DNA of 7,634 nt from Planctomycetaceae bacterium (GCA_007129635.1 SKVE01000373.1:1-7634); one strand, 5' to 3'; shown: positions 1-7,262, numbered from the stretch's first letter. Numbers and translations: made by a program. Notes: generated by a model from the sequence alone, not told the origin.

Positions 1-3000
1 GACAAGCCCTTTGCTCATCTGCATTGCCACAGCCACTACAGTCTGTTGGACGGAGCTAGTTCGATCGACAAACTGGTCCAACGTGCCAAGGGCCACGGGA
101 TGAACGCTTTGGCGTTGACCGATCACGGCAATTTGCATGGTGCCTTACAGTTCTACCGCAAGACCAAATCGGCCGGGCTGAATCCGATCATCGGTTACGA
201 GGCGTACATCGCCCCGGGCAACCGCCGCGACCGCAGTTCGGGCAGCATGAAGGAGTCGAACTATCATTTGACGTTGCTGTGCCAGAACCGCACCGGGTTC
301 AAGAATCTGATCAAGATGGCTTCGGCGGCTTATCTGGAGGGTTTCTATTTCAAGCCACGTATCGACAAGGAACTGCTGCAGGAGCACCACGAAGGCATCA
401 TCTGTTTAAGCGGGTGCGTCTCCAGCGAATTCAATCGAGCGTTGTTGCGGGGCCATGGCGGCGAGGAACACTTGGCCGAAGCGATGGAGATTGCCGGCTG
501 GTTCGAGGACCTGTTTGGCGAGCGTTACTTTATCGAGATCATGAACAATGGCGTGGAGATCCAGCGGCTGGCATTGGATGGCGCGGTGGATCTGGCGAAC
601 CGGATGGGAATCCCGTTGGTTGCGACCAGCGATTGCCACTACGTCGACCCCGAGGATGCGGAAGCTCAGGACGTGATGCTGTGCATCAACACGGGCAAGT
701 TCCGCACCGATTCGGGTCGCATGCGGATGGATGGCAATCAGTATTTCCTGCGCAGTCCCCAGCAGATGTACGAAGCTTTTCCCGGCCTGGAGGATGCCGT
801 CGCTCGCAGCCAGCAGATCGCCGATACGGTAGACATCGATCTGGAACTGGGCAAGCGGCATTTCCCCGTGTATTCGCCGCTGCCCGAAGGCCGGACGCCC
901 GAGCAGTATTTGCGCGAATTGTGCTTGGAAGGGTTGCGGGATCGGTACGCGGACGTGCCGGAGATGTGGACCGACGGTCAATTGTCTCAGACGGTCATGG
1001 ACCGGCTGGACCGCGAGCTGGGCGTGATCAACAAGCTGGGCTTTCCGAACTACTTCCTGATCGTGTGGGACTTTGTTCGCGAGGCACGCGTGATGCATGT
1101 GCCCACGACGGCTCGCGGCAGCGGCGTCGGCGCGTTGGTCTGCTATGCCTTGTACCTGAGCCACGTTTGTCCGATGAAATACGATTTGCTGTTCGAACGT
1201 TTTTTGGACGAAAGTCGACTGGAAGCACCCGATATCGACATCGATTTCTGCAAGGAACGTCGGGCCGATGTGATGCGTTACGTGAAGGACAAGTACGGCG
1301 AAGATAACGTGGCCCAGATCGGAACGTTTGGCACGTTGGCGGCTCGCGCGGCCATCAAGGATGTGGGGCGGGCGTTGGGTATCCCGCTGGGACGCGTGAA
1401 CCAAGTCACGTCGATGGTTCCCGAGGAATTGCACATCACGTTGGACAAGGCGTTGGAGAAGAGCGAGGACCTGCGAAAGGAATACGAGAGCGACGGCGAG
1501 ATCCGCGAATTGCTGGACCTGGCGCGAAAGATCGAGGGCCTGGCTCGCAATGTGGGCACCCACGCCGCAGCGGTCGTGATCGCCGACAAACCGCTGACGG
1601 AATACGTGCCCCTGTCACGAGTCTCGGGCAAAGACGACATCATCACGCAGTGGTCGATGAACGATGTCGAAGATGCCGGCCTGCTGAAGATGGATTTCCT
1701 GGGCCTGCGGAATCTGACCATCCTGAGCAAGACGGTCGATCTGATCCAGCAGACGACGGGACGGCGAGTCGATCCGCAGAAGTTCCCGGTGGACGATGCC
1801 CAGACATTCGCCCTGTTGCAGCGAGGCGAAACGAAGGGCGTGTTTCAGTTGGAGAGCGGCGGCATCCGCGACTTGCTGCAGAAGATGAAGCCCGATCATT
1901 TCTCGGACATCATCGCCACCAACGCGCTCTACCGCCCCGGCCCCTTGGAAGGTGGCATGGTGGACGACTACGTGGCGGTCAAGCACGGTCGCAAACAGGC
2001 CGAGTACAAGCATCCGGTGTTGCAGGACGTGCTGGAAGAAACCCACGGAGTGATGGTCTACCAGGAACAGGTCATGCGGATCCTGAACCGGCTGGGCGGG
2101 ATCCCGTTGGCCAAGGCCTACACATGCATCAAAGCGATCAGCAAAAAGAAAGAGTCGTTGATCGAGGCGAATCACGGGAAGTTTGTCGAAGGGTCTGTCG
2201 CTGCCGGACTGGGCGCCAAGGACGCGGAAGAAATCTGGGGCTTGATCGTCAAGTTTGCCGGATACGGCTTTAACAAGTCGCACAGTACGGCCTATGCGCT
2301 GATCGCTTACCAAACGGCTTACTTGAAGACGCATTATCCGGTCGAGTTCATGGCGGCCTTGTTGTCGGCCGATATCCCCGGACGGAACTTTAAGAGGAAG
2401 GATGCGCTGGTCGAGCACATGGAGGATTGTACTCGGATGGGCATCTCGGTGATCTCGCCCGAAATCAATTCATCCCAGATGGATTTCTCGGTGTCTGACG
2501 GCAAGATCTATTTCGCATTATCGGCGATTAAAGGATGCGGCGAATCGGCGGCCAACGCGATCGTCGCCGCTCGTGAGAAAGACGGACCGTTCAAGGACCT
2601 GTTCGATTTTTGCGAACGGGTCGATCCCTCGTCGTGCAACCGCTCGACGATCGAAACGCTGATCAAGGGCGGCGTGATGGACGATCTGGGCGGTAATCGC
2701 GCTCAATTGCTGGCCGCCGTGGACCGAGCCATGCAGTCCGGCGCTTCCGCGCTGGCCGATCGGCGCAGCGGCCAACGCAGCCTGTTCGGCGACTTGGAGC
2801 CCGAGGACGCCAAGCCGGAGGTCCAACTGCCCGATGTGCCCGACCTGCCGAAGCGCGAACGTGGGATGATGGAACGCGAGGTGTTGGGCTATTTTCGGAC
2901 GAGTCATCCGCTGTCCGAATTCGAGGACAAGCTGGCCCAGTTCTGCACACACACGACGTCGCAGATCGGCAACCTGCCGGATCGCGCCGAGGTCATCCTG

Positions 3001-3570
3001 GGCGGCATGTTGTCGGCCATCAAGTTTGCGCACGTCAAAAAGTTGCGTCCCGGCGCGACGGCCACGAAGTACGCGAACTTCGACCTGGAGGACAAGGATG
3101 GCGCGATTCGTTGCATCATCTGGCCTGATGAATTCACCACGTTGGGAGACTTGGTCCAACCGGACGCGGTGTTGGCGGTGCGTGGAACGATCGATCGTCG
3201 GGGCGGGGACGAAGCCAATCTGATCGTCAACGAACTGATCCCGCTGGACCAGATGGATTCGCGCTACACGACCGGATTGATCGTTCGCATCGATCCTCAG
3301 CATTCCGACAGCGGCACCTTGAAGGCATTGCACGAGATCGTTCGCGGCTATCCGGGCCGTTGCGACTTTTTTCTGACGATGGCGTTGATCGACGGCAGCC
3401 AGGTCCAGTTAAAATCGCGGCGGATGAAGATCGATATCCAGGAAGAACTCCGACACCGCCTGGATGACCTACTGGGCCCCGGGCAAACCAAGTTGATCAC
3501 CGAGATACCCAAGACCAACGGGAACAGCCGATCCAACGGTCGACGAAAGAACGGACCACCGGGCAACTAA
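1..3570 (+). CDS. dnaE: DNA polymerase III subunit alpha (DnaE1 type), 5' end cut by window
   Basis: Catalytic subunit of the replicative polymerase. The frame is open from base 1 (1189 residues visible; numbering here starts at base 1), and its first residues already form the PHP motif HLHCHSHYSLLDG, so only a few residues are missing upstream; a TTG start at 46 would cut into this motif. Order: PHP domain (about 1-280), polymerase core with PDIDIDF (D411, D413) and KMDFLGLRN (D565), matching the three catalytic aspartates of E. coli DnaE (D401, D403, D555), helix-hairpin-helix near 842-850, a probable clamp-binding motif QRSLFG (925-930), and an OB fold at about 998-1075. All PHP metal-ligand positions look retained (H8, H10, D17, H42, E67, H89, C139, D211, H213), unlike E. 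coli. The last 20 or so residues are a polar Asn/Ser/Arg/Gly tail. Length is close to E. coli DnaE (1160). No frameshift or intein is seen. Confidence 0.97.
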   Translation, partial: DKPFAHLHCHSHYSLLDGASSIDKLVQRAKGHGMNALALTDHGNLHGALQFYRKTKSAGLNPIIGYEAYIAPGNRRDRSSGSMKESNYHLTLLCQNRTGFKNLIKMASAAYLEGFYFKPRIDKELLQEHHEGIICLSGCVSSEFNRALLRGHGGEEHLAEAMEIAGWFEDLFGERYFIEIMNNGVEIQRLALDGAVDLANRMGIPLVATSDCHYVDPEDAEAQDVMLCINTGKFRTDSGRMRMDGNQYFLRSPQQMYEAFPGLEDAVARSQQIADTVDIDLELGKRHFPVYSPLPEGRTPEQYLRELCLEGLRDRYADVPEMWTDGQLSQTVMDRLDRELGVINKLGFPNYFLIVWDFVREARVMHVPTTARGSGVGALVCYALYLSHVCPMKYDLLFERFLDESRLEAPDIDIDFCKERRADVMRYVKDKYGEDNVAQIGTFGTLAARAAIKDVGRALGIPLGRVNQVTSMVPEELHITLDKALEKSEDLRKEYESDGEIRELLDLARKIEGLARNVGTHAAAVVIADKPLTEYVPLSRVSGKDDIITQWSMNDVEDAGLLKMDFLGLRNLTILSKTVDLIQQTTGRRVDPQKFPVDDAQTFALLQRGETKGVFQLESGGIRDLLQKMKPDHFSDIIATNALYRPGPLEGGMVDDYVAVKHGRKQAEYKHPVLQDVLEETHGVMVYQEQVMRILNRLGGIPLAKAYTCIKAISKKKESLIEANHGKFVEGSVAAGLGAKDAEEIWGLIVKFAGYGFNKSHSTAYALIAYQTAYLKTHYPVEFMAALLSADIPGRNFKRKDALVEHMEDCTRMGISVISPEINSSQMDFSVSDGKIYFALSAIKGCGESAANAIVAAREKDGPFKDLFDFCERVDPSSCNRSTIETLIKGGVMDDLGGNRAQLLAAVDRAMQSGASALADRRSGQRSLFGDLEPEDAKPEVQLPDVPDLPKRERGMMEREVLGYFRTSHPLSEFEDKLAQFCTHTTSQIGNLPDRAEVILGGMLSAIKFAHVKKLRPGATATKYANFDLEDKDGAIRCIIWPDEFTTLGDLVQPDAVLAVRGTIDRRGGDEANLIVNELIPLDQMDSRYTTGLIVRIDPQHSDSGTLKALHEIVRGYPGRCDFFLTMALIDGSQVQLKSRRMKIDIQEELRHRLDDLLGPGQTKLITEIPKTNGNSRSNGRRKNGPPGN

Positions 3571-3670
3571 GCACCGTTCGAGAAATAACTGACGCACTTT
3601 TTACCCCCCTCACCCTGCCCTGTCCCCCGAGGGGCGAGGGGACATCGGACAGTTATTTCTCGAACGGTGC
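3571..3670. repeat. 100-bp palindromic MITE-like element with 21-bp terminal inverted repeats
   Basis: The left arm (3571-3591, starting GCACCGTTCGAGAAAT) and right arm (3650-3670, ending ATTTCTCGAACGGTGC) are perfect reverse complements over 21 bp, or 22 bp if A3570 and T3671 are counted. The core is strongly strand-biased, C-rich on the left and G-rich on the right, and holds an inner hairpin TGTCCCC (3621-3627) / GGGGACA (3638-3644). TAA flanks both ends (3568-3570 and 3671-3673) like a short target-site duplication; CTAA (3567-3570, 3670-3673) is an alternative reading. The left TAA is the dnaE stop codon, so insertion would not have altered DnaE. It carries no ORF. The C-rich/G-rich core resembles small dispersed repeats I recall from many bacterial genomes, but copy number cannot be seen here. 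In RNA it would fold into a long stem and may also reduce readthrough from dnaE. Confidence 0.75.
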
Positions 3671-3720
3671 TAAATCGAAGCAAGTGCCTTTACCCGTTTT
3701 GTGACGAAAGCGTAATTCGT

Positions 3721-4728
3721 ATGGAAATCATCAGCAGGCCTCATGCCAGCGCCTTTGTGCCTTGGGCGGCCCAGCGCCCCGAGGTGTTGGTTTTGTCGGC
3801 CGATTTGACGTCGTCGTGCGAGGCGGACGATTTCCGCCAGGCCTTCCCGGATCGATTTTTCTCGCTGGGGATGGCCGAGCAGAACATGATGGGGTTTGCT
3901 GCCGGTCTGGCTCGTGAGGGCTTTTTTCCTTACATCCACACGTTTGCAGTCTTCATCTGCCGTCGTCCGTTCGACCAGGTCGCCATGTCGATCGCCTATC
4001 CCAATCTGCCGGTGCGCTTGATCGGGTTTTTGCCCGGGATCACGACGCCGGGCGGGGTGACGCACCAGGCCATCGACGATATCGGGCTGATGCGGATGCT
4101 GCCGAACATGACCGTGCTGGATTGCGGCGACGCGACCGACGTGGAATCGGTCTACGATGTGGCTCAGGCGGTCGACGGTCCGGTCTACGTACGGATGTTG
4201 CGCCGCGAGGCGCCGCGTTTGTTCGACGCATCGCAACCGCTGCGACTGAACCACGCTCGCGTGCTTCGCAGCGGTACCGATGTGGCCGTCCTGTCCAGCG
4301 GGATCTGTACCGAGGAGGCGATGCGAGCCACACAGGCGTTGGCCGATCGCGGCGTTTCGTTGACCCACGTGCACGTATCGACGCTCAAGCCGTTCACCGA
4401 TCCCCAGATCCTGCAGGCCATCGAATCGGCTCGATTCGGCGTCATCACCATGGAAAACCATTCGGTTCTGGGCGGTTTGGGAACCGCCGTTGCTGAACGG
4501 ATGGCGGAAGCGGGCATCGGCCGCCGCTTGATTCGGCTGGGATTACAGGACCGCTACGCCCACGGCGCCAGCCTGTCCTACCTGATGCGGCACTACGGCC
4601 TGGATGCGATCGCCCTGGTCCGAGCCGTCGAAGACCTGCTGGATGCCCGGCTGAATCTCAGCAGCGAAGATCTGTCGGCCATTCGCTTGGAAACCACCCG
4701 CACCGCCGATAAGACGGAAGACCTCTGA
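3721..4728 (+). CDS. Stand-alone C-terminal half of transketolase (split transketolase subunit)
   Basis: 335 residues covering only the pyrimidine-binding and C-terminal domains of transketolase. Visible marks are SLGMAEQNMMGFAAGLA (about 48-64), with the conserved glutamate E53 that activates thiamine diphosphate in this family; FICRRPFDQV (78-87); GGVTHQAIDD (111-120), with H115; and, in the C-terminal domain, MENHSVLGGLGTAVAER (244-260) and HGASLSYLMRHYGLD (281-295). The diphosphate-binding N-terminal half (GDG motif) is absent and is not encoded elsewhere in the window, so activity would need a partner subunit. The start is ATG 3721, because the following MEIISRPHASAF matches the usual beginning of such halves; a GTG at 3667 in frame lies inside the palindromic element. 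No clear Shine-Dalgarno is seen. The RLP gene follows after 51 nt. Known split enzymes include ordinary TktN/TktC pairs and AptA/AptB (apulose-4-phosphate transketolase); sequence alone does not fix the substrate. A full-length DXS is excluded by length. Confidence 0.9.
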   Translation: MEIISRPHASAFVPWAAQRPEVLVLSADLTSSCEADDFRQAFPDRFFSLGMAEQNMMGFAAGLAREGFFPYIHTFAVFICRRPFDQVAMSIAYPNLPVRLIGFLPGITTPGGVTHQAIDDIGLMRMLPNMTVLDCGDATDVESVYDVAQAVDGPVYVRMLRREAPRLFDASQPLRLNHARVLRSGTDVAVLSSGICTEEAMRATQALADRGVSLTHVHVSTLKPFTDPQILQAIESARFGVITMENHSVLGGLGTAVAERMAEAGIGRRLIRLGLQDRYAHGASLSYLMRHYGLDAIALVRAVEDLLDARLNLSSEDLSAIRLETTRTADKTEDL

Positions 4729-4764
4729 GCCCGCCCAAACGATTCGAACAATCCCTAGCAAACG

Positions 4765-4770
4765 AAGGAA
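4765..4770 (+). promoter_or_regulatory. Ribosome binding site of the RLP gene
   Basis: AAGGAA in the 51-nt gap after the transketolase half, with 9 nt to ATG 4780. It is the clearest Shine-Dalgarno of the metabolic gene pair and supports this start. No terminator hairpin or convincing promoter is visible in the gap, which fits co-transcription. Confidence 0.65.
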
Positions 4771-4779
4771 TCAGCAGCG

Positions 4780-5946
4780 ATGACGGATCCCGCTCCCCTG
4801 TCGCTCAGCGGCCAACGACTGGCCGCCGTTTACGAACTCACCTGTCCTGACGACCAGGCCGAAACGCGAGCCCGCGACATCTGCTTGGAACAAACGGTCG
4901 AATTCCCGGAAGATCTGATCCCCCGGCAGGAAATCCGTGACCAGATCGTCGGCCGGATCGCCTCGATCGAAACCTTCGGCCCGGACCGTCATCGAGCCGT
5001 GATCGAGTACCCGATCGAGGCGGCCGGCGAGGAATTCCCTCAACTGATCAACCTGTTGTTTGGCAACATCAGCATCAAGCCCGGGGTTCGACTGGTTCGT
5101 TTCGAACTGCCGCCGTCGATGTTGAATAGTTATCGCGGACCGCGCTTCGGCCAGTCCGGATTACGTCGGCGTCTGGGGGCACGGCCGGGCCCGCTGGTCT
5201 GCACGGCGATCAAGCCGATGGGCTTGGGACCGGAGGAACTGGCCGATTTAACGTATCGTTTGGCCTTGGGCGGCATCGACTTGATCAAAGACGACCATGG
5301 GCTGGCCGATCAACCATTTTGCCGTTTTGCGCCGCGCGTCCAGTTGTGTAGCGCAGCCGTGCAACGGGCGAACTCGCAGACCGGTGGGAACTGTGTGTAC
5401 GTTCCCAATGTGACGGGCCCGACCCAGTTGATCCTGCCACGAGCCCACTTGGCCAAACAGGCGGGGGCGGGCGGCTTGCTGTTCCTGCCCGGACTGGCCG
5501 GGTTGGACACGATGCGGTGGTTGGCCGACCAGGACGATCTGTGCCTGCCCATCCTGGCTCACCCGGCCTTCCAGGGCCCGTACACGATGCGCGGCGATGA
5601 AGGCATTTCACACGGGGCGTTGTATGGCCAACTGAACCGACTGGCCGGCGCCGATGCGGTGATCTTTCCCAATTTCGGCGGTCGTTTCTCGTTCACTCCT
5701 GAGCAATGCCGCGATTTGGTCGACGGCTGCACCTGTGCGATGGGCCATCTTCCAACGGTGTTCCCCGTTCCGGCCGGCGGCATGCGAGTGGAACGAGTCC
5801 CCGAGCTGTACGAATTCTACGGCGATGACTGCATCCTGCTGGTCGGCGGCGATCTTCACCGCCACGGCTCCGATCTGACCGAAAACTGTCGCCGCCTGAT
5901 CGAGATGGTGAAAATGGTGAGAATGGGGACAGGTCTTGACGTATAA
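4780..5946 (+). CDS. RuBisCO-like protein (form IV RLP), large-subunit fold
   Basis: 388 residues with both RuBisCO large-subunit domains: an N-terminal domain (about 10-125) and the TIM barrel (about 135-380). Landmarks aligned by eye to RuBisCO: LLFGN with N96 (N123); TAIKPMGLGPEEL with K145 (K175) but M147 for K177; GGIDLIKDDHGLADQ with K170 (carbamylated K201) and D172 (D203) but H173 for E204; LAHPAF with H261 (H294) but P262 for R295; ISHGALYGQL with H278 near H327 and Q284 at about K334; PVPAGGM with A332 for S379; and LVGGDLHRHG keeping two phosphate-loop glycines. Metal binding and enolate chemistry look possible, but CO2 fixation on ribulose bisphosphate does not. The KDDHGLADQ variant differs from the MtnW and Chlorobium-type RLPs I can recall and seems closer to non-photosynthetic RLPs, including those acting on sugar-acid phosphates in D-apiose catabolism (OiaX). 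That subgroup is inferred. It is probably co-transcribed with the transketolase half. The last residues (MVRMGTGLDV) may come from an inserted repeat. Confidence 0.93.
   Translation: MTDPAPLSLSGQRLAAVYELTCPDDQAETRARDICLEQTVEFPEDLIPRQEIRDQIVGRIASIETFGPDRHRAVIEYPIEAAGEEFPQLINLLFGNISIKPGVRLVRFELPPSMLNSYRGPRFGQSGLRRRLGARPGPLVCTAIKPMGLGPEELADLTYRLALGGIDLIKDDHGLADQPFCRFAPRVQLCSAAVQRANSQTGGNCVYVPNVTGPTQLILPRAHLAKQAGAGGLLFLPGLAGLDTMRWLADQDDLCLPILAHPAFQGPYTMRGDEGISHGALYGQLNRLAGADAVIFPNFGGRFSFTPEQCRDLVDGCTCAMGHLPTVFPVPAGGMRVERVPELYEFYGDDCILLVGGDLHRHGSDLTENCRRLIEMVKMVRMGTGLDV
5912..5946 (+). repeat. Possible dispersed-repeat remnant forming the RLP 3' end
   Basis: The last codons of the RLP gene read AATGGTGAGAATGGGGACAG followed by GTCTTGACGTATAA. 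The core GGGGACAGGTCTTGAC resembles a motif that I recall recurring near REP-associated transposase repeats in many bacterial genomes. The encoded tail (VRMGTGLDV) extends past the helix that normally closes the RLP fold (RRLIEMVK), as expected if a small repeat replaced the original end of the gene. GTCTTGAC occurs again at 6071-6078. The assignment rests on memory of the motif and has not been checked. Confidence 0.3.
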
Positions 5947-6113
5947 CTTATCGGCGTGATTTTCGAGAGCCCTATGGAAATGCCTGGCGTTTTGCTAAAT
6001 TGACGATCAGGACAACGGTCGAAGCGGTTCGCTGGTTGCGAATAGCCTCGAAACGGCCGAATCGCCGACCGTCTTGACTGGTTTCTAATTCCCCACGATG
6101 GCGGAAGGCCCAC
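5947..6113. other. Intergenic leader between RLP and topoisomerase VI A
   Basis: 167 nt without a supportable gene. It contains a small hairpin, TTCGC (6028-6032) / GCGAA (6038-6042), inside a wider 7-bp inverted repeat, ACGGTCG (6015-6021) / CGACCGT (6066-6072). TTGACG at 6000-6005 and TTGACT at 6073-6078 resemble -35 boxes, but neither has a good -10 box at the right spacing. It probably holds the RLP transcript end and the top6A promoter, which I cannot place. Confidence 0.4.
6103..6108 (+). promoter_or_regulatory. Ribosome binding site of topoisomerase VI A
   Basis: GGAAGG, 5 nt before ATG 6114. It is a strong purine-rich site and the reason for choosing this start over the later in-frame ATG at 6165. 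The spacing is on the short side. Confidence 0.6.
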
Positions 6114-7262
6114 ATGGCCAAGAAAAGTAATTCGCGTACCAACAACAACGATCCCCAACGGGAGATGAACGCCACGGATCAAAAGACGATGGCCGCGTTG
6201 ACAGGGCTAGCCGATCAGATCGTCAACGCGGCCGAGCGTGGGCGAGCGCCCCATCTGGACGTCCCTTCACGCTCGTTGTCCAACGTCCGCTACAACAGCT
6301 CGAAACGATTCATCGAGATGGGTAGCGGCAAGAACCGCCGTGAGTTGTTCAATCTGTCCCAGGCCAAGAGCTACATGCAGACCGTCCTGGTCAGCAGCGG
6401 CTGCAAACAATTGATCGAAGAGGACAAGAGCACCAGCATTCGTGGTCTCTACTATCTGTTGAAACACACGATCGAGGGCGCTCGGGAAGAGACGTTCGAT
6501 GACCAATCCGATTGCGACCCCGTGATCGAGGACGTCGAAGTGACGCTGAACACGTTGCGCGAAGAGCTGCATGTGTACGCGTCGAATCGCGGTTCGATGG
6601 TGGGCAACATCACGCTGATCGACAGCGGCGACGAGATCGATTGTTCGCGCATGGGTTCGGGGGGGTACAGCATCCCATCGATCGTCGAGCCCGAGGTGGT
6701 CGAATTCCACAAATGCGACGCCAAGTTTGTCCTGCATGTGGAAAAAGATACGGTCTGGCGCCGGTTCAACGAGGACAAATTCTGGCGCAAACACGACTGC
6801 ATCCTGACGCACGGCGGCGGCCAGCCGCCGCGAGGCGTCCGTCGCTTGTTGCATCGCTTGAACCACGAATTACAGTTGCCCGTGTACTGCCTGTTGGACA
6901 ACGATCCTTGGGGGTACTACATCTACAGCGTTCTCAAGCAAGGCTCGATCAATCTGGCTTACGAATCCAGACGAATGGCGGTTCCCAACGCCCGCTACGT
7001 GGGATTGCGCAGCAAAGACTACGAACGCTGCGGCCTGTCGCCCAGTGTCACGATCAATTTGTCGGATACGGATATCAAACGGGCGAAACAGATCGCCAGC
7101 TACCCGTGGTTCGAGAAGAAAAAGCCCTGGCAGAAGGAAATCGAGCAGATGTTGAAGAACGGCTTTAAGCTGGAAGTCGAAGCGCTGATCAGCAAAAACA
7201 TTAGCTACGTGACCGAAGTGTATGTACCGGCCCGATTGAACGATCAGGATTTCTTGGATTGA
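6114..7262 (+). CDS. top6A: DNA topoisomerase VI subunit A (Spo11/Top6A family)
   Basis: 382 residues, the usual length of archaeal Top6A. This subunit cuts DNA through a 5'-phosphotyrosyl link; with the ATPase subunit Top6B it forms the type IIB topoisomerase VI. The winged-helix (5Y-CAP) region carries TSIRGLYYLLKH (107-118), matching the family motif with the catalytic tyrosine, probably Y114 (Y113 adjacent), and R110 before it. The Toprim domain shows FVLHVEKD (205-212) with E210, THGGGQPPRGVRRLL (232-246), and LPVYCLLDNDPWGYYI (255-270) with D262 and D264 as metal ligands. The first 25 or so residues are polar and probably disordered. Having the tyrosine separates it from JetD-type nucleases of Wadjet systems. 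Top6B is not in the window. NAD kinase follows after 19 nt, so the two are probably co-transcribed. Top6 is mainly archaeal and plant, and is known from some bacteria; ancient transfer is likely, although codon use looks like that of the neighbours. Confidence 0.93.
   Translation: MAKKSNSRTNNNDPQREMNATDQKTMAALTGLADQIVNAAERGRAPHLDVPSRSLSNVRYNSSKRFIEMGSGKNRRELFNLSQAKSYMQTVLVSSGCKQLIEEDKSTSIRGLYYLLKHTIEGAREETFDDQSDCDPVIEDVEVTLNTLREELHVYASNRGSMVGNITLIDSGDEIDCSRMGSGGYSIPSIVEPEVVEFHKCDAKFVLHVEKDTVWRRFNEDKFWRKHDCILTHGGGQPPRGVRRLLHRLNHELQLPVYCLLDNDPWGYYIYSVLKQGSINLAYESRRMAVPNARYVGLRSKDYERCGLSPSVTINLSDTDIKRAKQIASYPWFEKKKPWQKEIEQMLKNGFKLEVEALISKNISYVTEVYVPARLNDQDFLD

Noticed and set aside
406..1563. 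Long minus-strand frame of 385 codons opposite dnaE
   Set aside because: It is the antisense of the strongly conserved dnaE frame, has no recognisable motif and is rich in Gln, His and Val as expected from reverse-complemented GC-rich codons. The other minus-strand frames (such as 1615-2418, 2518-3333 and 3670-4461) are rejected for the same reason.
3571..3670. Classical intrinsic terminator of dnaE
   Set aside because: The arms are long and perfect and the loop is 58 nt, but no T-run follows the right arm. The flanking direct repeat fits a mobile element better, although an effect on readthrough is not excluded.
3667..3720. GTG 3667 as start of the transketolase half, adding 18 residues
   Set aside because: The added peptide matches nothing typical of the family, and the GTG lies inside the right arm of the palindromic element. 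ATG 3721 gives the expected N-terminus.
4780..5946. True RuBisCO large subunit giving CO2 fixation
   Set aside because: Several catalytic positions are replaced (K177, E204, R295, K334 and S379 equivalents), the protein is about 80 residues shorter than form I, and no small subunit or phosphoribulokinase gene is present.
6000..6090. Sigma-70-type promoter for top6A based on TTGACG or TTGACT
   Set aside because: No -10 box of reasonable quality is found 16-18 nt downstream of either hexamer.
6098..6130. Ten-codon leader ORF (MAEGPHGQEK) overlapping the top6A start
   Set aside because: It is very short, has no Shine-Dalgarno of its own and is easily explained by chance.
6114..7262. JetD-like nuclease of a Wadjet defence system
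   Set aside because: The catalytic tyrosine motif of Top6A/Spo11 is intact and no jetA, jetB or jetC gene is adjacent.
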